Positions 1 to 6,345 of a DNA stretch of 14,910 bases are shown piece by piece; the first letter of the stretch is position 1; every line of letters starts with the position of its first letter. A model generated the notes under the pieces. The model searched no databases and had not been told where the DNA came from. It saw only the letters and a program-made list of their open reading frames with translations. This DNA is from Verrucomicrobiota bacterium. GTDB taxonomy: Bacteria > Verrucomicrobiota > Verrucomicrobiia > Limisphaerales > DSYF01. The translations under genes were made by a program, and so were the position numbers. The stretch is from NCBI GenBank assembly GCA_025457725.1, contig JALOTU010000033.1, forward strand, positions 1 through 14,910, in the 5' to 3' direction.

Positions 1-1
1 G

Positions 2-130
2 GATTTTATCGGGGCAAGCGTCACAAAGAGCGTCAAAATGAATGGCCATTACAACTTTCATTACGACGAGAATCTCGCCAATATAGGCCCAAGTCGGGGT
101 TTCGTGCCCACGGCCTGGGCGGAGCGCTGA
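2..130 (+). CDS. 3' end of a hypothetical protein (possible pilus/secretion-associated C-terminal domain)
   Basis: An open frame enters from the left edge and runs 42 codons to a TGA at 128-130. The visible C-terminus includes VTKSVKMNGHYNFHYDE followed by NLANIGPSRG and ends in FVPTAWAER. The pattern of a short strand, an N-G turn and 'HYDE-L' resembles the end of the beta-helical domain (DUF7305-like, as I remember it) found in some PilX-like or adhesin-like surface proteins; this is from memory and rests on only 42 residues. The stop codon is followed 29 bases later by a strong hairpin terminator, which supports this being the real end of a + strand transcription unit. The start and most of the protein lie outside the window, so no function should be assigned from this fragment alone. 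Confidence 0.55.
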   Translation, partial: DFIGASVTKSVKMNGHYNFHYDENLANIGPSRGFVPTAWAER

Positions 131-159
131 TCTCTTTCTGGGTTGGTGGATTGGTTGGG

Positions 160-190
160 CAGGCGCCGCTTTCGAGCGGCGCCTGTTATT
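160..190 (+). terminator. Intrinsic terminator hairpin with TTCG tetraloop
   Basis: A perfect 11 bp stem (160-170 pairs with 175-185, CAGGCGCCGCT/AGCGGCGCCTG) closes on a stable TTCG loop at 171-174 and is followed by TTATTGTT. It lies 29 bases after the stop of the leftmost gene. The minus-strand gene ending at 235 converges on it, so the hairpin may also serve that transcript, although the minus-strand side lacks a T tract. Confidence 0.75.
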
Positions 191-234
191 GTTAGCAGGA
201 CATCAATCCACCCCCACACTACGGGGACTCTAAG

Positions 235-1935
235 TCATGGATGCCGGGGGCTTGGGTCCCTAGACTCAGCACCTGGCGGCGGAGTCTCCTTGGATTCCAC
301 AGACGGTGCATCGTCCTCGTTTTCCGGGGCAACCTCGGGCTGGGCAGTCATCCGGTTCAGATCCTCTGCCGCCGTTGTTTTCTCGGTAGCTTCCAGAGGG
401 CTTTCCAGTTTTGCAGCTGCCTCGGGTTTTGGCTCCTTTTTCTTGGGAGCGGCCTGAGGAGGCCGGGGAACTGGCTTCTTGGCAGTCTCGAGCGTGCCGT
501 TTGCAAACTCGATAACGTGTCCCTGATGGACCAACCAGTGCAAATCGCCAATGATCGCGGTTTGTTCAGGAGTGGGTCCTGGTTCGGCCTGCATTTTGGG
601 CTTGGCGGCCGCCCGGGCGTCGGACGCGACGGACTTGGCTGATCCAGCTTCCGGGCTGCCGGCTTGAGCAACTGTGGGTTCTGCCGCGGTGGTAACACCT
701 GACGGGGAGGCGGCTGCCGGTGCCGGAACCAACGCGTCGAATAGTTGTCGCCGACTGCACCTTGGATGCGCGTCGATGAATTGAACAAGGCGCCGGACGT
801 TCTCAGATACTGGTTCGCTTTCCAAATCCAGAAACGTGGGACGGGCCACCCAGACGTAGGTCACGGTCTTGTTAACCTTGAAAAACTGGAGGCCGCGGGA
901 GGCGAATTGCTGGCTGAGCGAAGTGGCCACCTGCATGGGGAATCGCCGTTGCTGATCCATCTGATCGCGATAGATGCGGTACAATCCTCCCCGCAACTTC
1001 TGACAGTTCTGGCCGCTGACCGAATGGGAATCGACCTGCCGGATAATGGCGGTCGAATGTACTTGGCGAAAATGCTTCTCCACGTCGACCAGATTCGTCA
1101 AGCGGATGGCCTCGGCCACGTTGAGGCACACATATTCAGTTCGCCAGCTCTGTTCCTCAACCCACTGCTTGACGACTGCCTCATCCCGCACAATTTTCAC
1201 CCGGGCCTTGTAGGTTTCAAACGGCATGCGGGCAAATCGCTTGGCGTGCAGGCTTCGCAGTTTGTTCTGGTAATCATGGTGATTGGGCGGGCCAAGAAGA
1301 ATGCCACTCATCCCACACTGTGCCACAAAGGTGTAGGTGCCCTTTGGCGGTTCGATCTCGGTACGTTCCGCCTGATAAAACGTCGCCAGGTGATCATTCA
1401 GCACATGCGCCACCGCCTCGTCCGATGACAGCCAAACCGTGTCGTCTAAAGCACAGATAAACAGCGGCTGCAACGGCATTCCGTCAGCGTTTTTCCGAGT
1501 AGAAAACACCACGTTGTATCGGTCCGGTTTCTGCAAAATCATGCGAGCGATGTCGAACAACGGGTAGGCCCGACCAGTGGTCTTGATTTGACGTGCCAGG
1601 GACTCCGCACCGTGCTCTTCCGCGTGCAGCGACACATTGACTTCGGGCGGCGGCGGGAGAGGGTCACGACGTTCGGATCGAGAACGATCGTCACCGCGAA
1701 CGTCTCTTCCACGCCCACGACCGCGATTGTGCCCGCCGCCGGATCGACGATCACCGCGATTTTCATTGCGGGGACGATTGAAGCCACCGCCTCGAGGACC
1801 ATCCCTGGGTTCGCCACGGTCCGAGCGTTCACGCGGTTCGAATTTTGCGTAAGGATTCTTTGAGTCCGATTCCTTGGCCCAGGCGGGCTGGAACAACTCA
1901 TCCAAGTTAAGGTCCGTTTCCGGATTGATGCTCAT
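235..1935 (-). CDS. RG-rich protein of unknown function with conserved core and Ala/Pro/Lys-rich tail
   Basis: A 566-residue protein in three parts. Residues 1-33 are acidic and may form a short amphipathic segment (LNLDELFQPAW). Residues 34-92 are strongly enriched in Arg, Gly and Asp with RG repeats (for example HNRGRGRGRD), the composition of disordered RNA-binding tails. Residues about 95-405 look folded, with a motif around PPNHHDYQNKL (216-226), then LHAKRFARMPFE (229-240) and IVRDEAV (248-254). The rest (about 405-566) is low-complexity Ala/Pro/Lys/Glu. No catalytic motif, signal peptide or membrane segment is visible. I do not recognise a named family; I have the impression that similar proteins occur in Verrucomicrobiota and Planctomycetota. 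The ATG at 1933-1935 is chosen as the most upstream in frame; no clear Shine-Dalgarno precedes it. A nucleic-acid-related role is inferred from composition only. Confidence 0.85.
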   Translation of the reverse strand: MSINPETDLNLDELFQPAWAKESDSKNPYAKFEPRERSDRGEPRDGPRGGGFNRPRNENRGDRRSGGGHNRGRGRGRDVRGDDRSRSERRDPLPPPPEVNVSLHAEEHGAESLARQIKTTGRAYPLFDIARMILQKPDRYNVVFSTRKNADGMPLQPLFICALDDTVWLSSDEAVAHVLNDHLATFYQAERTEIEPPKGTYTFVAQCGMSGILLGPPNHHDYQNKLRSLHAKRFARMPFETYKARVKIVRDEAVVKQWVEEQSWRTEYVCLNVAEAIRLTNLVDVEKHFRQVHSTAIIRQVDSHSVSGQNCQKLRGGLYRIYRDQMDQQRRFPMQVATSLSQQFASRGLQFFKVNKTVTYVWVARPTFLDLESEPVSENVRRLVQFIDAHPRCSRRQLFDALVPAPAAASPSGVTTAAEPTVAQAGSPEAGSAKSVASDARAAAKPKMQAEPGPTPEQTAIIGDLHWLVHQGHVIEFANGTLETAKKPVPRPPQAAPKKKEPKPEAAAKLESPLEATEKTTAAEDLNRMTAQPEVAPENEDDAPSVESKETPPPGAESRDPSPRHP

Positions 1936-2121
1936 GGTTCAATTCAGGCCGCTAAAGCCCGGTGAAAATGTTACAGCTTCAGCTTGGACAGGCAGGCGCT
2001 TGATTGCAAGGACTGATGGGCTGCACGCAGCAGTTTCATTTTGGAATAATGGGTGGGTGGAGATTGAGGGTGGAGAGGGAAGGATCATGGTTGTCGGGCA
2101 GGATTGGGTCGTTAATCGCTC

Positions 2122-2349
2122 TCATTTCATGAAGCACAGATAAGCCGTCCGCACCTCGAAGTGGCGAACAAATTCCGCCGGCTGTCCACGGCAGCGCGGA
2201 ACAGTCGGTGGCTCGCATCGGAGAGCTTCAGAAGGGTGTGCGGTCCAACGGTCAGCAGGTTCATCGTCAGCAAAAAGCTGGACGGATGCTTCTTGCCGTG
2301 GCCAAAGCTGTGTTCCAGGTGATAGCCCCTGGTTTTCGATCTTCCGCCG
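2122..2349 (-). pseudogene. Transposase C-terminal remnant (IS4/DDE-like), two frameshifts
   Basis: Read on the minus strand, one frame gives ARRKIENQG ending near 2326. The next frame then gives YHLEHSFGHGKKHPSSFLLT and continues through MNLLTVGPHTLL to RRNLFAT near 2160. The first frame resumes with FEVRTAYLCF and stops at 2122. Joined, these match the C-terminal part of a widespread transposase family (RWKIENE...GYHLEHNFGHGKQHLS...NLLAF.FHT.L...R..F...LRALTRYLCF), as I remember it. The E in KIEN would be the last acidic residue of a DDE catalytic triad. The N-terminal two thirds are absent and at least two frameshifts are present, so it cannot make an active enzyme. No terminal inverted repeats or target duplications were recognised. 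Confidence 0.65.
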
Positions 2350-2716
2350 CGCCGGCTCGGCGCCGATCCATCCAACCCCTTTTTGAAGGTGTGGGTGGCA
2401 GACTGGCTGGAAGGTGCACGGGTTCTGCGGACCGGCAGAGACTGTGCAGGAACGGCCGATGAAAGCAACGAAGCCGGGCACGTTCATGCTCCCAGGCAAT
2501 GCCGAAAAAGACAAAATTTACACAGCCATCCCACGGCGGGATGAAAACATGAGTTGGCGTGGGCGGTGTTTTCCTGCCACAAGGCAGAGATGAGAAAAAC
2601 AATCTGTCCTGAAACGCGAGGTGGATCGCAGCTTGAAAATCATTGCCGCCATGCGCCAGGCCCGCCCCTAAGCCATGGTGAATAACCCATCCCCCCTTGG
2701 CGCTGGGTCTTCGACC

Positions 2717-2757
2717 GCAGGGGGGCGCGAGCTGAGGCTCGGCAGCCGACCCCCTGC
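2717..2757. repeat. Two-tier GC-rich inverted repeat (hairpin)
   Basis: The outer arms GCAGGGGG (2717-2724) and CCCCCTGC (2750-2757) pair over 8 bp. Inside, CGAGC (2728-2732) and GCTCG (2737-2741) pair around a TGAG loop. There is no T tract on either strand, so it is not a standard intrinsic terminator. It could be a REP-like element or a leftover of the mobile element next to it; a genome-wide copy count would decide. Confidence 0.4.
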
Positions 2758-2974
2758 TCGTTCTATCTCGCTATCGAAACCCAAACACATGACCGCCAAC
2801 GGATAACACCCCTTTTTGCACAACGAATCACCCTCCCGTGTAACAGTTACTTTTGGCGCACGGCACCGTGTACCATGAGGAAACCCAAAGGGAGCGCATT
2901 TCCGGGTCAGCCTGGGCAGCCCCTCTGATTTCCCGAATCCCGCTGTAACCTGATCAACCCTACGGAGCGTCTTC

Positions 2975-2997
2975 AGGAGTGCCCCGAGTATCGGGGC
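2975..2997 (+). promoter_or_regulatory. Leader hairpin and distant AGGAG upstream of the EF-hand gene
   Basis: AGGAG at 2975-2979 is followed directly by a perfect 7 bp hairpin (GCCCCGA 2981-2987, loop GTA, TCGGGGC 2991-2997), 15 bases before the ATG at 3013. No Shine-Dalgarno lies at normal spacing. Folding of the hairpin would shorten the effective distance between AGGAG and the start codon. The arrangement is visible; a regulatory role is inference. Confidence 0.3.
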
Positions 2998-3012
2998 AAC
3001 AAACAAAAGCAT

Positions 3013-3276
3013 ATGAAGAATCAATGGATGACGATAGTAGCCGCCGCGTGTTTCATGGCGCTTGCCGCCAACGGCGCCGAGGAGGCAAAAAAAGAGGCCA
3101 CCCCTGAACAGAAGCAATTCCGTAAGGAGATGGTTGCCAAGTACGATACTAACAAGGATGGCAAGCTCGACAAGGAAGAGCGTGCCAAGATGTCCGATGA
3201 GGACAAACAGAAGATGAAAGAAATGGGTGGGGGCAAACAGGGTAAGAGTAAGAAAGACAAGCCCGCGGACGAATAG
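3013..3276 (+). CDS. Small secreted EF-hand protein
   Basis: An 87-residue protein. Residues 1-22 (MKNQWMTIVAAACFMALAANGA) form a clear Sec-type signal peptide with a hydrophobic core and an ANGA-E cleavage region. The mature part is highly charged and contains one canonical EF-hand calcium-binding loop, DTNKDGKLDKEE (about residues 45-56), with D, N, D, K, D and E at the loop positions and flanking helices rich in Lys and Glu. The tail is Gly/Lys-rich (GGGKQGKSKK). It probably acts outside the cytoplasm and may bind calcium. Short EF-hand proteins with this layout are common in Planctomycetota and Verrucomicrobiota. A GC-rich hairpin follows the stop. The neighbours give no hint of a partner. 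Confidence 0.8.
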   Translation: MKNQWMTIVAAACFMALAANGAEEAKKEATPEQKQFRKEMVAKYDTNKDGKLDKEERAKMSDEDKQKMKEMGGGKQGKSKKDKPADE

Positions 3277-3307
3277 TCTTCGGGAGCCAGCTTGCTGCAT
3301 CCCACAT

Positions 3308-3342
3308 GGGCCTTCCGCCGGGTGTGCCCGGTGAGAAGGCCC
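3308..3342 (+). terminator. Hairpin downstream of the EF-hand gene, possible terminator
   Basis: The outer stem GGGCCTT (3308-3314)/AAGGCCC (3336-3342) encloses an inner stem CCGGG (3318-3322)/CCCGG (3327-3331) with a TGTG loop. It begins 31 bases after the stop at 3276. Only TT follows the stem, so it may act as a weak terminator or as an mRNA 3' end stabiliser. Confidence 0.4.
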
Positions 3343-3469
3343 TTGACGTTCAGCCTCACGCAGGCCTGGCAACCGGGGCCCTCCGCTTTTTTGCAGCACC
3401 ATTCCCATCGGTTCGTCACTCTACACACGATTTCGAGATACTCGCGGTCAAGTCGTCGGGGCCTATCCT

Positions 3470-3856
3470 ATGGGAAACAAGCTAAGCCAACCCTTGCGCA
3501 TTCTGTTGGTCGATGACAATGCGAATGTTCGGGCCACCATCAGGCTGGTTTTGGAAATGGAACGGCATGAGGTTGTCGAAGCGTGCGATGGACTGGAAGC
3601 ACTTGGTCTTTTGATCGACCATGATTTTAATCTCGTGATTGCGGACTGCGTGATGCCCTGGCTCTGGGGGATTTTGGCCCTCGAAATCAAGAGGCAGTCT
3701 CCAGCCCACCCCGCCATCTTGATCACTGCCGACATCGATTCGCCGCGCATCACGTGCCCGGCCTTGATGAGGGTCGTGTTACGCTCCTGGCAACCCCGGC
3801 CAATAGACGAAGACGCAGTATGCATGACCCCACCAGACCGTCCAAAGGACTATTGA
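3470..3856 (+). CDS. Stand-alone response regulator receiver protein (CheY-like), degenerate C-terminal end
   Basis: A 128-residue single-domain receiver. The first strand carries the acidic pair (ILLVDDN, D15-D16). The phosphoacceptor is D59 in LVIADCVMP, and the switch Thr is T86 in ILITAD. The last conserved element of receivers, a Lys-Pro pair on strand 5, is not found: the aligned stretch reads SWQPRPIDE, with Arg110 where Lys is expected. The C-terminus (CMTPPDRPKDY) lacks a good helix 5. No output domain is present, and no histidine kinase is nearby. It could be a diverged but working single-domain regulator or a protein whose 3' end has been altered; the surrounding decayed genes make the second plausible. 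No strong Shine-Dalgarno precedes the ATG. Confidence 0.75.
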   Translation: MGNKLSQPLRILLVDDNANVRATIRLVLEMERHEVVEACDGLEALGLLIDHDFNLVIADCVMPWLWGILALEIKRQSPAHPAILITADIDSPRITCPALMRVVLRSWQPRPIDEDAVCMTPPDRPKDY

Positions 3857-3926
3857 CCGACTACATGTAGAGGCTGGATCGAGAGGGCTCATTGACCCCC
3901 TTGGGACTGTGCGATACTTTTTTCCC

Positions 3927-4733
3927 ATGAACAAGGAGTCCCACGCGGGATTCCAATTGCCTGTGGACCCTGCTGACGAAAACCCAAAACTCCGGATGGC
4001 TCCGACTGAATCGCCGGATGTCATCGCAAGGCGGATTGAACGAGAACAACGGTCGTCGGCCCGGCAACGGGCGTACGGACTTGAGCAATCGCTCGCCCCA
4101 TTTCGCGTCGGCTCGGTCAAGGCCTTGCCAGTTCTGAACGACCGGTACGACGTGCTTGATGGAATTGCTGTGGCTTCCCTGGGAGAGGTGTTAAGCGTGT
4201 TTCTGGCGTATCGGCACCCGCTGGAGGAGGCGAAGGTAATCTTCTGTGATGCTGCTTCGCTCACTAGTGTGAAATTGCTACAGGTATTGCTGGCAGAGCG
4301 CGGTTTGCGCCCCGAGTTCAAGCCCTTGGAGAGCTATGCTGCCGCGCAAGAAAAGGACTTTGTGTTGCTGATTGGCGATGCCGCCCTGGATTTCCTGCGA
4401 GCACCCCACGACCATGAGATCTGGGACCTGGGAACTGGCTGGTTCGAGTTGACAAATCTTCCCTTTGTCTACGCGGTGTGGGCCTTGCGTCGGGGCGTGG
4501 AAAATGCCGCCCTGCGCCGCCAGTTAAGAGATGCACGTGATTTCGGACTGGATACTCTGGAGTCGATCATTCGGAACCGAAGGGATTACGATCTCCAGCT
4601 GAGGCAGGATTATCTTGGATGGCACATTCATTACCACCTAGGCGAGGATGAAAAGCGCGGTATCGAGCATTTTCTGATGCTGCTCGAAAAGCATGGCTTA
4701 GGACCGGTCAGCTCATTACATTACGTCCGCTGA
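3927..4733 (+). CDS. MqnA-like protein (menaquinone biosynthesis/chorismate dehydratase family), atypical N-terminal lobe
   Basis: From the ATG at 3927 the protein has 268 residues; an in-frame GTG at 3909 would add six. Residues about 72-268 match the MqnA family of the futalosine menaquinone pathway: RYDVLDGIAVASLGEVLSVF (73-92), a DxxSxTSxxLL-like stretch (108-118), LLIGDAAL (147-154) and DLGTGWFELTNLPFVYAVW (167-185). MqnA is a periplasmic-binding-protein-like fold that converts chorismate to 3-enolpyruvylbenzoate. The first ~70 residues do not show the family's opening RIGxVxYLNxxPL motif, which contains an Asn reported to be catalytic. The total length is nearly normal, so the N-terminal lobe seems diverged or scrambled rather than simply missing. 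No other mqn gene is present in the window. It may be a paralogue with another ligand, or a dying gene. Confidence 0.7.
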   Translation: MNKESHAGFQLPVDPADENPKLRMAPTESPDVIARRIEREQRSSARQRAYGLEQSLAPFRVGSVKALPVLNDRYDVLDGIAVASLGEVLSVFLAYRHPLEEAKVIFCDAASLTSVKLLQVLLAERGLRPEFKPLESYAAAQEKDFVLLIGDAALDFLRAPHDHEIWDLGTGWFELTNLPFVYAVWALRRGVENAALRRQLRDARDFGLDTLESIIRNRRDYDLQLRQDYLGWHIHYHLGEDEKRGIEHFLMLLEKHGLGPVSSLHYVR

Positions 4734-4808
4734 CATCCCACCCCGGCCTCGCAGCCTTCCCGGAAGGTTAGAATCCTGATCCAGTCAGGCGGCACCAGTT
4801 CGGTTACT

Positions 4809-5235
4809 TCATCCCCCGCTCGCTCTCATCCATTCCCCAATGATCTCCAGCAGGACGTGTTTGCGCCGGCTTCCATCAAACTCACCGTGGAAGCGTTGCT
4901 CCCAGAGCCCAAGGTAATCTGACCCTGGACAATCGCCACCACTGCTTCGAGCCCTACGATTTACCGCTGCAGTGGGCGTCGGCACTATTCTCGTCTATGC
5001 GGTTGTGGCGATTCCGGGCAACCGAAGCGTGCAAAGCGGGTTGTTTGAGCCAGAAATAGCAATTCTGCAGCCTCCCGTCCTCGGCATCAGCAACGGAATG
5101 TGCATGGCCTTCACCACGCAGGCCTTCACAGACGCAGCTCTGGGCGACACGCTTCTTAGTGGCAGAGGGTGATATTCAGGTAGCCCCGCCGGTCGGCGAC
5201 TTCACAAGCCGAAGGAGTTCAGTCAACGCCCTCAT
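4809..5235 (-). pseudogene. yjbQ: Decayed YjbQ/UPF0047 family gene (thiamine phosphate synthase-like), many frameshifts
   Basis: Minus-strand fragments in different frames follow the order of a full YjbQ/UPF0047 protein. MRALTE starts at 5235; EVADRRGYLNIT is near 5203; AQSCVCEGL follows, then VVKAMHI near 5110; VADAEDGRL near 5094; RHNRIDENSADAH from 5010; IVGLEAVVAIVQGQITLG from 4960; and LGLWEQRFHGEFDGSRRKH with VLLEIIGEW closes the match, ending at a TGA at 4809-4811. Families of this type read ...YLNIT...NAMHITASV...DAEDGL...YRHN...DNADAHLKR..MG..V..PI..GRL.LG.WEQIFYGEFDG.RRKRVLVKIIGE. At least five frame changes and internal stops mean no protein is made. Its ATG overlaps the stop of the upstream ABC ATPase gene (ATGA at 5232-5235), a remnant of translational coupling. 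Confidence 0.75.
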
Positions 5236-6257
5236 AATGCAGGGTATCCTTTCGACGGAGTGGTCGGGGCGTCTGGATTCTGGCGGCTGAAGATTTGTCG
5301 CACCACCTCCTCGATGGGCACCTCGTGGATATCAATGTCCTTGACGATTAATTCGTCCAGCAGTGACTTGCATGCGGGAATGACGCGGTCTCGCTTGATC
5401 TTGAGAGTGAGCTTGCCGGGTTGCTCCTCGACAATCTCACCATGCCGGGAGAGAGTCTGCAAGTTGACGGACTCAGCGTCCTCGCATTGCAGGGTGACCA
5501 GTTTAAAATCGGCGAACTGGTCCACGATGCTTTCCAGCGGTCCGTCAAAGTAAAGCGCCCCCCGATCAATGATGATCACGCGCTGGCAGAGTGCCTCGAT
5601 GTCCGCCATGTAGTGGCTGGTCAACAGGATCGTCGTCTGCTGTCGGCGACTGTAATCGCGGAGAAAATGACGCACGGTCTGCTGGGAAACAACGTCCAGC
5701 CCGAGAGTGGGCTCATCCAGAAAAAGCACCCGGGGTTGATGCAACAGTGAAGCGATCAACTCCATTTTCATGCGCTGTCCCAGGGAAAGCTCGCGGACCT
5801 GCACGCTCAACTTCTCCCGCACGCCGAGCAGCTCGCTGAGTTCGGTGACCCGGCGGGTCTTGTCGGTTTCGCTGATGCCATAGATTCGGGCGTTCAGGGC
5901 GAAGGACTCGTTGGCAGGAAGGTCCCACCACAACTGATTCTTCTGGCCTAGCAGGAGGGCAAACTGCCGCCGATACGCATCCGCGCGTTCCCAAGGAATA
6001 TGGCCGAGTACTCGGGCTGTGCCCGTGGTGGGATGGAGCAGTCCGGAGAGCATCTTGAGCGTGGTCGTCTTGCCCGCCCCGTTCGGCCCCACAAAGCCGA
6101 CAAACTCACCCGGCTGGATGGTGAAAGACACGTTGCGAACGGCATGGACAGTGTCGTACCGCCTGCGAAAGAGTCCCCGGATTGCGCCCGTGAATCCCGG
6201 CTGCTTCTGGTAGGCTTGAAAGGTCTTGGTCAGGCCACTGACTTCAATGGCAGGCAT
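5232..6257 (-). CDS. ABC transporter ATP-binding protein (ABC-2 type exporter family)
   Basis: A 341-residue cytoplasmic ATPase. All nucleotide-binding motifs are present: Walker A GPNGAGKTT (57-65), Q-loop Q105 in LLLGQKNQLWWDL, signature LSLGQ (157-161, with Leu in place of the usual Gly as in this subfamily), Walker B VLFLDEP (177-183), D-loop LGLD (185-188) and H-loop H215. The N-terminal extension before the Walker A (about 40 residues, with FRRRYDTVHAVRNVSF) and the QKNQLWWDLPA stretch are typical of the COG4586-like ATPases that pair with two ABC-2 membrane proteins. Those permeases are not in the window, so the exported substrate is unknown. It lies 88 bases downstream of dnaA on the same strand. 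The C-terminal ~110 residues form an accessory domain. Its stop overlaps the start of the yjbQ pseudogene. Confidence 0.93.
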   Translation of the reverse strand: MPAIEVSGLTKTFQAYQKQPGFTGAIRGLFRRRYDTVHAVRNVSFTIQPGEFVGFVGPNGAGKTTTLKMLSGLLHPTTGTARVLGHIPWERADAYRRQFALLLGQKNQLWWDLPANESFALNARIYGISETDKTRRVTELSELLGVREKLSVQVRELSLGQRMKMELIASLLHQPRVLFLDEPTLGLDVVSQQTVRHFLRDYSRRQQTTILLTSHYMADIEALCQRVIIIDRGALYFDGPLESIVDQFADFKLVTLQCEDAESVNLQTLSRHGEIVEEQPGKLTLKIKRDRVIPACKSLLDELIVKDIDIHEVPIEEVVRQIFSRQNPDAPTTPSKGYPAL

Positions 6258-6345
6258 GCAAATGTTGAGCGGCTGGAGCGTGCTGCCGGAAAAAGTGCGG
6301 CATGGCGACCGGAGCGGTCATTGGTTAAATCGCCGCGGTATTGCG

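Larger units (their letters stand above)
1936..3012. other. Long intergenic stretch containing transposase debris and hairpins
   Basis: About 1.08 kb separates two divergently oriented genes. It contains the transposase remnant at about 2122-2349, a small inverted repeat at 2527-2543 (CATCCC/GGGATG), a larger hairpin at 2717-2757 and the leader of the EF-hand gene. Frames running through the rest (for example minus 2668-3408) have no recognisable protein character. The remainder looks non-coding or decayed. Confidence 0.5.

Noticed and set aside
2668..3408. Minus-strand open frame of 246 codons
   Set aside because: It is antisense to the signal-peptide EF-hand gene; its hydrophobic stretch is the mirror of Lys/Glu-rich codons, and it resembles no family.
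4972..5172. Plus-strand frame of 66 codons
   Set aside because: It is antisense to the readable yjbQ pseudogene fragments.
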